Assembly: GCF_002192415.1 (NCBI RefSeq)
Contig: NZ_CP021780.1
Coordinates: forward strand, 1,178,001-1,242,000
Source of the DNA: Paenibacillus donghaensis
GTDB lineage: Bacteria; Bacillota; Bacilli; Paenibacillales; Paenibacillaceae
Direction: 5' to 3'
Length of the DNA: 64,000 bases
In this document: positions 62,862 to 64,000 of the stretch, in pieces
How positions within the stretch are numbered: position 1 is the first letter of the stretch
Layout: each line of letters starts with the position of its first letter
Made by a program: the position numbers and the translations under genes
The notes under the pieces: generated by a model
What the model saw: the letters and a program-made list of their open reading frames with translations, nothing else
What the model was told of the DNA's origin: nothing
The model's database searches: none

Positions 62862-62965
62862 TGTGGGCTGTAGGAGCGAAAGCGTTCGCCTTTGCCCGCG
62901 GATTTCATCCGCGAACAGCGGATAAAATCATAGAAATCTGCGGGCAACAGTGACCGGAAGTCCAT
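62862..62965. repeat. Structured intergenic hairpin element
   Basis: GCGAAAGCGTTCGC, GCGGATTTCATCCGC and an outer CCCGCGGATTTC / GAAATCTGCGGG pair give a multi-stem structure. The rest of 62782-63214 shows no gene. Confidence 0.55.
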
Positions 62966-63214
62966 ACCTATCCCATAGTTACGACCCACTCTTAGGTAAG
63001 ATACTTAAGTTCATCTTATATAGCATCCTATCAAGGTGCATCCAACCACCCCATATAGATAATCCAATTTATTGATACTTTTTAAGAAAATGTTAAGGAA
63101 TTATAAGGAAAATTTTACTTTACATTTAAAAAACCTAGCAGTAATATTATAAAAGTGTTAGCAATATGTGGAATGAAAGCCAGCAATTCATCAATGAATT
63201 AAAAGGAGGATACT

Positions 63215-64000
63215 ATGCTTAAAACAGTCAAAAGATCATGTATGTCACTCGCTCTAATCATTGCTATGGTGTTGTCAATCCTACCGATTCTACCGCAAGC
63301 ATCCGTTACAGCCGCTTCGTCCGATTATCCACATCTCATTGGTAATGCTAATGTGAAAAAGCCTTCTGTTGGAGGTAAGTTACAGGTACTTAATAAAAAT
63401 GGCGTGAAGACTTTAAGCGACAAAGATGGAAACCCGATTCAATTAAGAGGGATGAGCACCCACGGGTTACAGTGGTTTCCTGAAGTTGTGAATGCGAATG
63501 CTTTTGCAGCTCTTTCCAATGACTGGGGGGCAAACGTCATCCGCCTTGCCATGTATGTAGGTGAAGACGGCTATGCAACCAATCCAGCCGTTAAACAGTC
63601 CGTTATCAATGGAATCAACTATGCAATTGCCAATGATCTGTATGTCATTGTAGACTGGCATATGATTAATCCAGGAAACCCCAACGACAGTGTGTATTCT
63701 GGGGCACAAAGCTTCTTTAATGAAATCTCTAGTTTATACCCCAATAATAAAAACATCATTTATGAATTGTGCAATGAGCCTAACGGTGAAAATAACGGCG
63801 TATCCAATGATGCAGCTGGATGGGCTCAGGTAAAATCTTATGCAACGCCCATCGTCGAACTGTTAAGAAAGAAAGGAAATGACAATCTGATCATTGTCGG
63901 TTCTCCTTTCTGGAGTCAACGGCCTGATCTGGCAGCCGATAACCCCATTAATGACCTAAACACGATGTATTCGGTTCATTTTTATAGTGGTACCAATCCG
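63215..64000 (+). CDS. Secreted GH5 endoglucanase (cellulase), cut by the window edge
   Basis: AAAAGGAGG precedes ATG 63215. A signal peptide (CMSLALIIAMVLSILPILPQASVTAA) is followed by a GH5 subfamily-2-type catalytic domain: GNPIQLRGMSTHGLQWFP, GANVIRLAMYVGEDGY, YVIVDWHMINPGNP, IIYELCNEPNG (proton-donor Glu) and MYSVHFYSG. 262 codons are visible; the nucleophile Glu and any carbohydrate-binding modules lie beyond 64000. Hydrolyses internal beta-1,4-glucan bonds outside the cell. Confidence 0.93.
   Translation, partial: MLKTVKRSCMSLALIIAMVLSILPILPQASVTAASSDYPHLIGNANVKKPSVGGKLQVLNKNGVKTLSDKDGNPIQLRGMSTHGLQWFPEVVNANAFAALSNDWGANVIRLAMYVGEDGYATNPAVKQSVINGINYAIANDLYVIVDWHMINPGNPNDSVYSGAQSFFNEISSLYPNNKNIIYELCNEPNGENNGVSNDAAGWAQVKSYATPIVELLRKKGNDNLIIVGSPFWSQRPDLAADNPINDLNTMYSVHFYSGTNP

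Overview
The window reads as a chromosome segment of a spore-forming Paenibacillus-like Firmicute. Strong AAGGAGG ribosome binding sites, YesM/YesN-type sensor pairs, an AbrB-family regulator, a YhjR-like ferritin-fold protein, a YheC/YheD spore ATP-grasp gene and collagen-like or BclA-like surface proteins all point that way. Two families of dispersed intergenic hairpin repeats lie between the genes.

Left part (1-30.6 kb) is mostly ordinary chromosome. It opens with the end of a peptide-maturation locus: an M50-type membrane protease, an unrecognised 346-aa protein and a 38-aa precursor-like peptide ending GTAGCCA. Then come a GntR-regulated uxuA-uxuB hexuronate operon with a clear promoter and operator, a TetR gene next to a MATE remnant, a HAAS/PadR pair, an aldo/keto reductase, a methyltransferase, DUF1877 and CapA-like proteins. 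An oligosaccharide utilisation locus follows: two ABC permeases, a YesM/YesN-type pair, a binding lipoprotein and a GH36 alpha-galactosidase, with no ATPase gene. AbrB, a HAD hydrolase, a decayed BlaI/BlaR1 pair and a ferredoxin complete this part.

At about 30.58 kb a large serine recombinase abuts, and removes the 5' end of, a yheC/yheD-type spore gene. From here to the right edge the DNA looks acquired: lower GC, tiny genes, many pseudogenes and mobile elements. The recombinase is followed by an excisionase-like gene, a MifM-like arrest peptide with a YidC insertase, a collagen-like protein, and a second peptide-modification locus (33-aa peptide, B12-binding radical SAM protein with a frameshift, MFS exporter). 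Next are an ImmA/repressor/Cro switch with three clear operators and about twenty very small genes of phage or ICE early type.

The last part carries a beta-trefoil pore-forming-toxin-like gene coupled to a 24-codon ORF, a second fabF with a divergent MmyB-type regulator, a small serine resolvase, a BclA-like protein, an IS110 remnant, a decayed Tn554-type transposon, a DUF2239 gene with a TTACCCGGGTAA operator, an alpha/beta hydrolase, a broken DNA methylase and the start of a GH5 cellulase cut by the window edge.

The best leads are the MifM-like/YidC control unit, the B12-radical-SAM peptide locus, the spore gene interrupted by a recombinase-bearing element, the left-edge peptide locus and the toxin gene built from three nearly identical DNA repeats.
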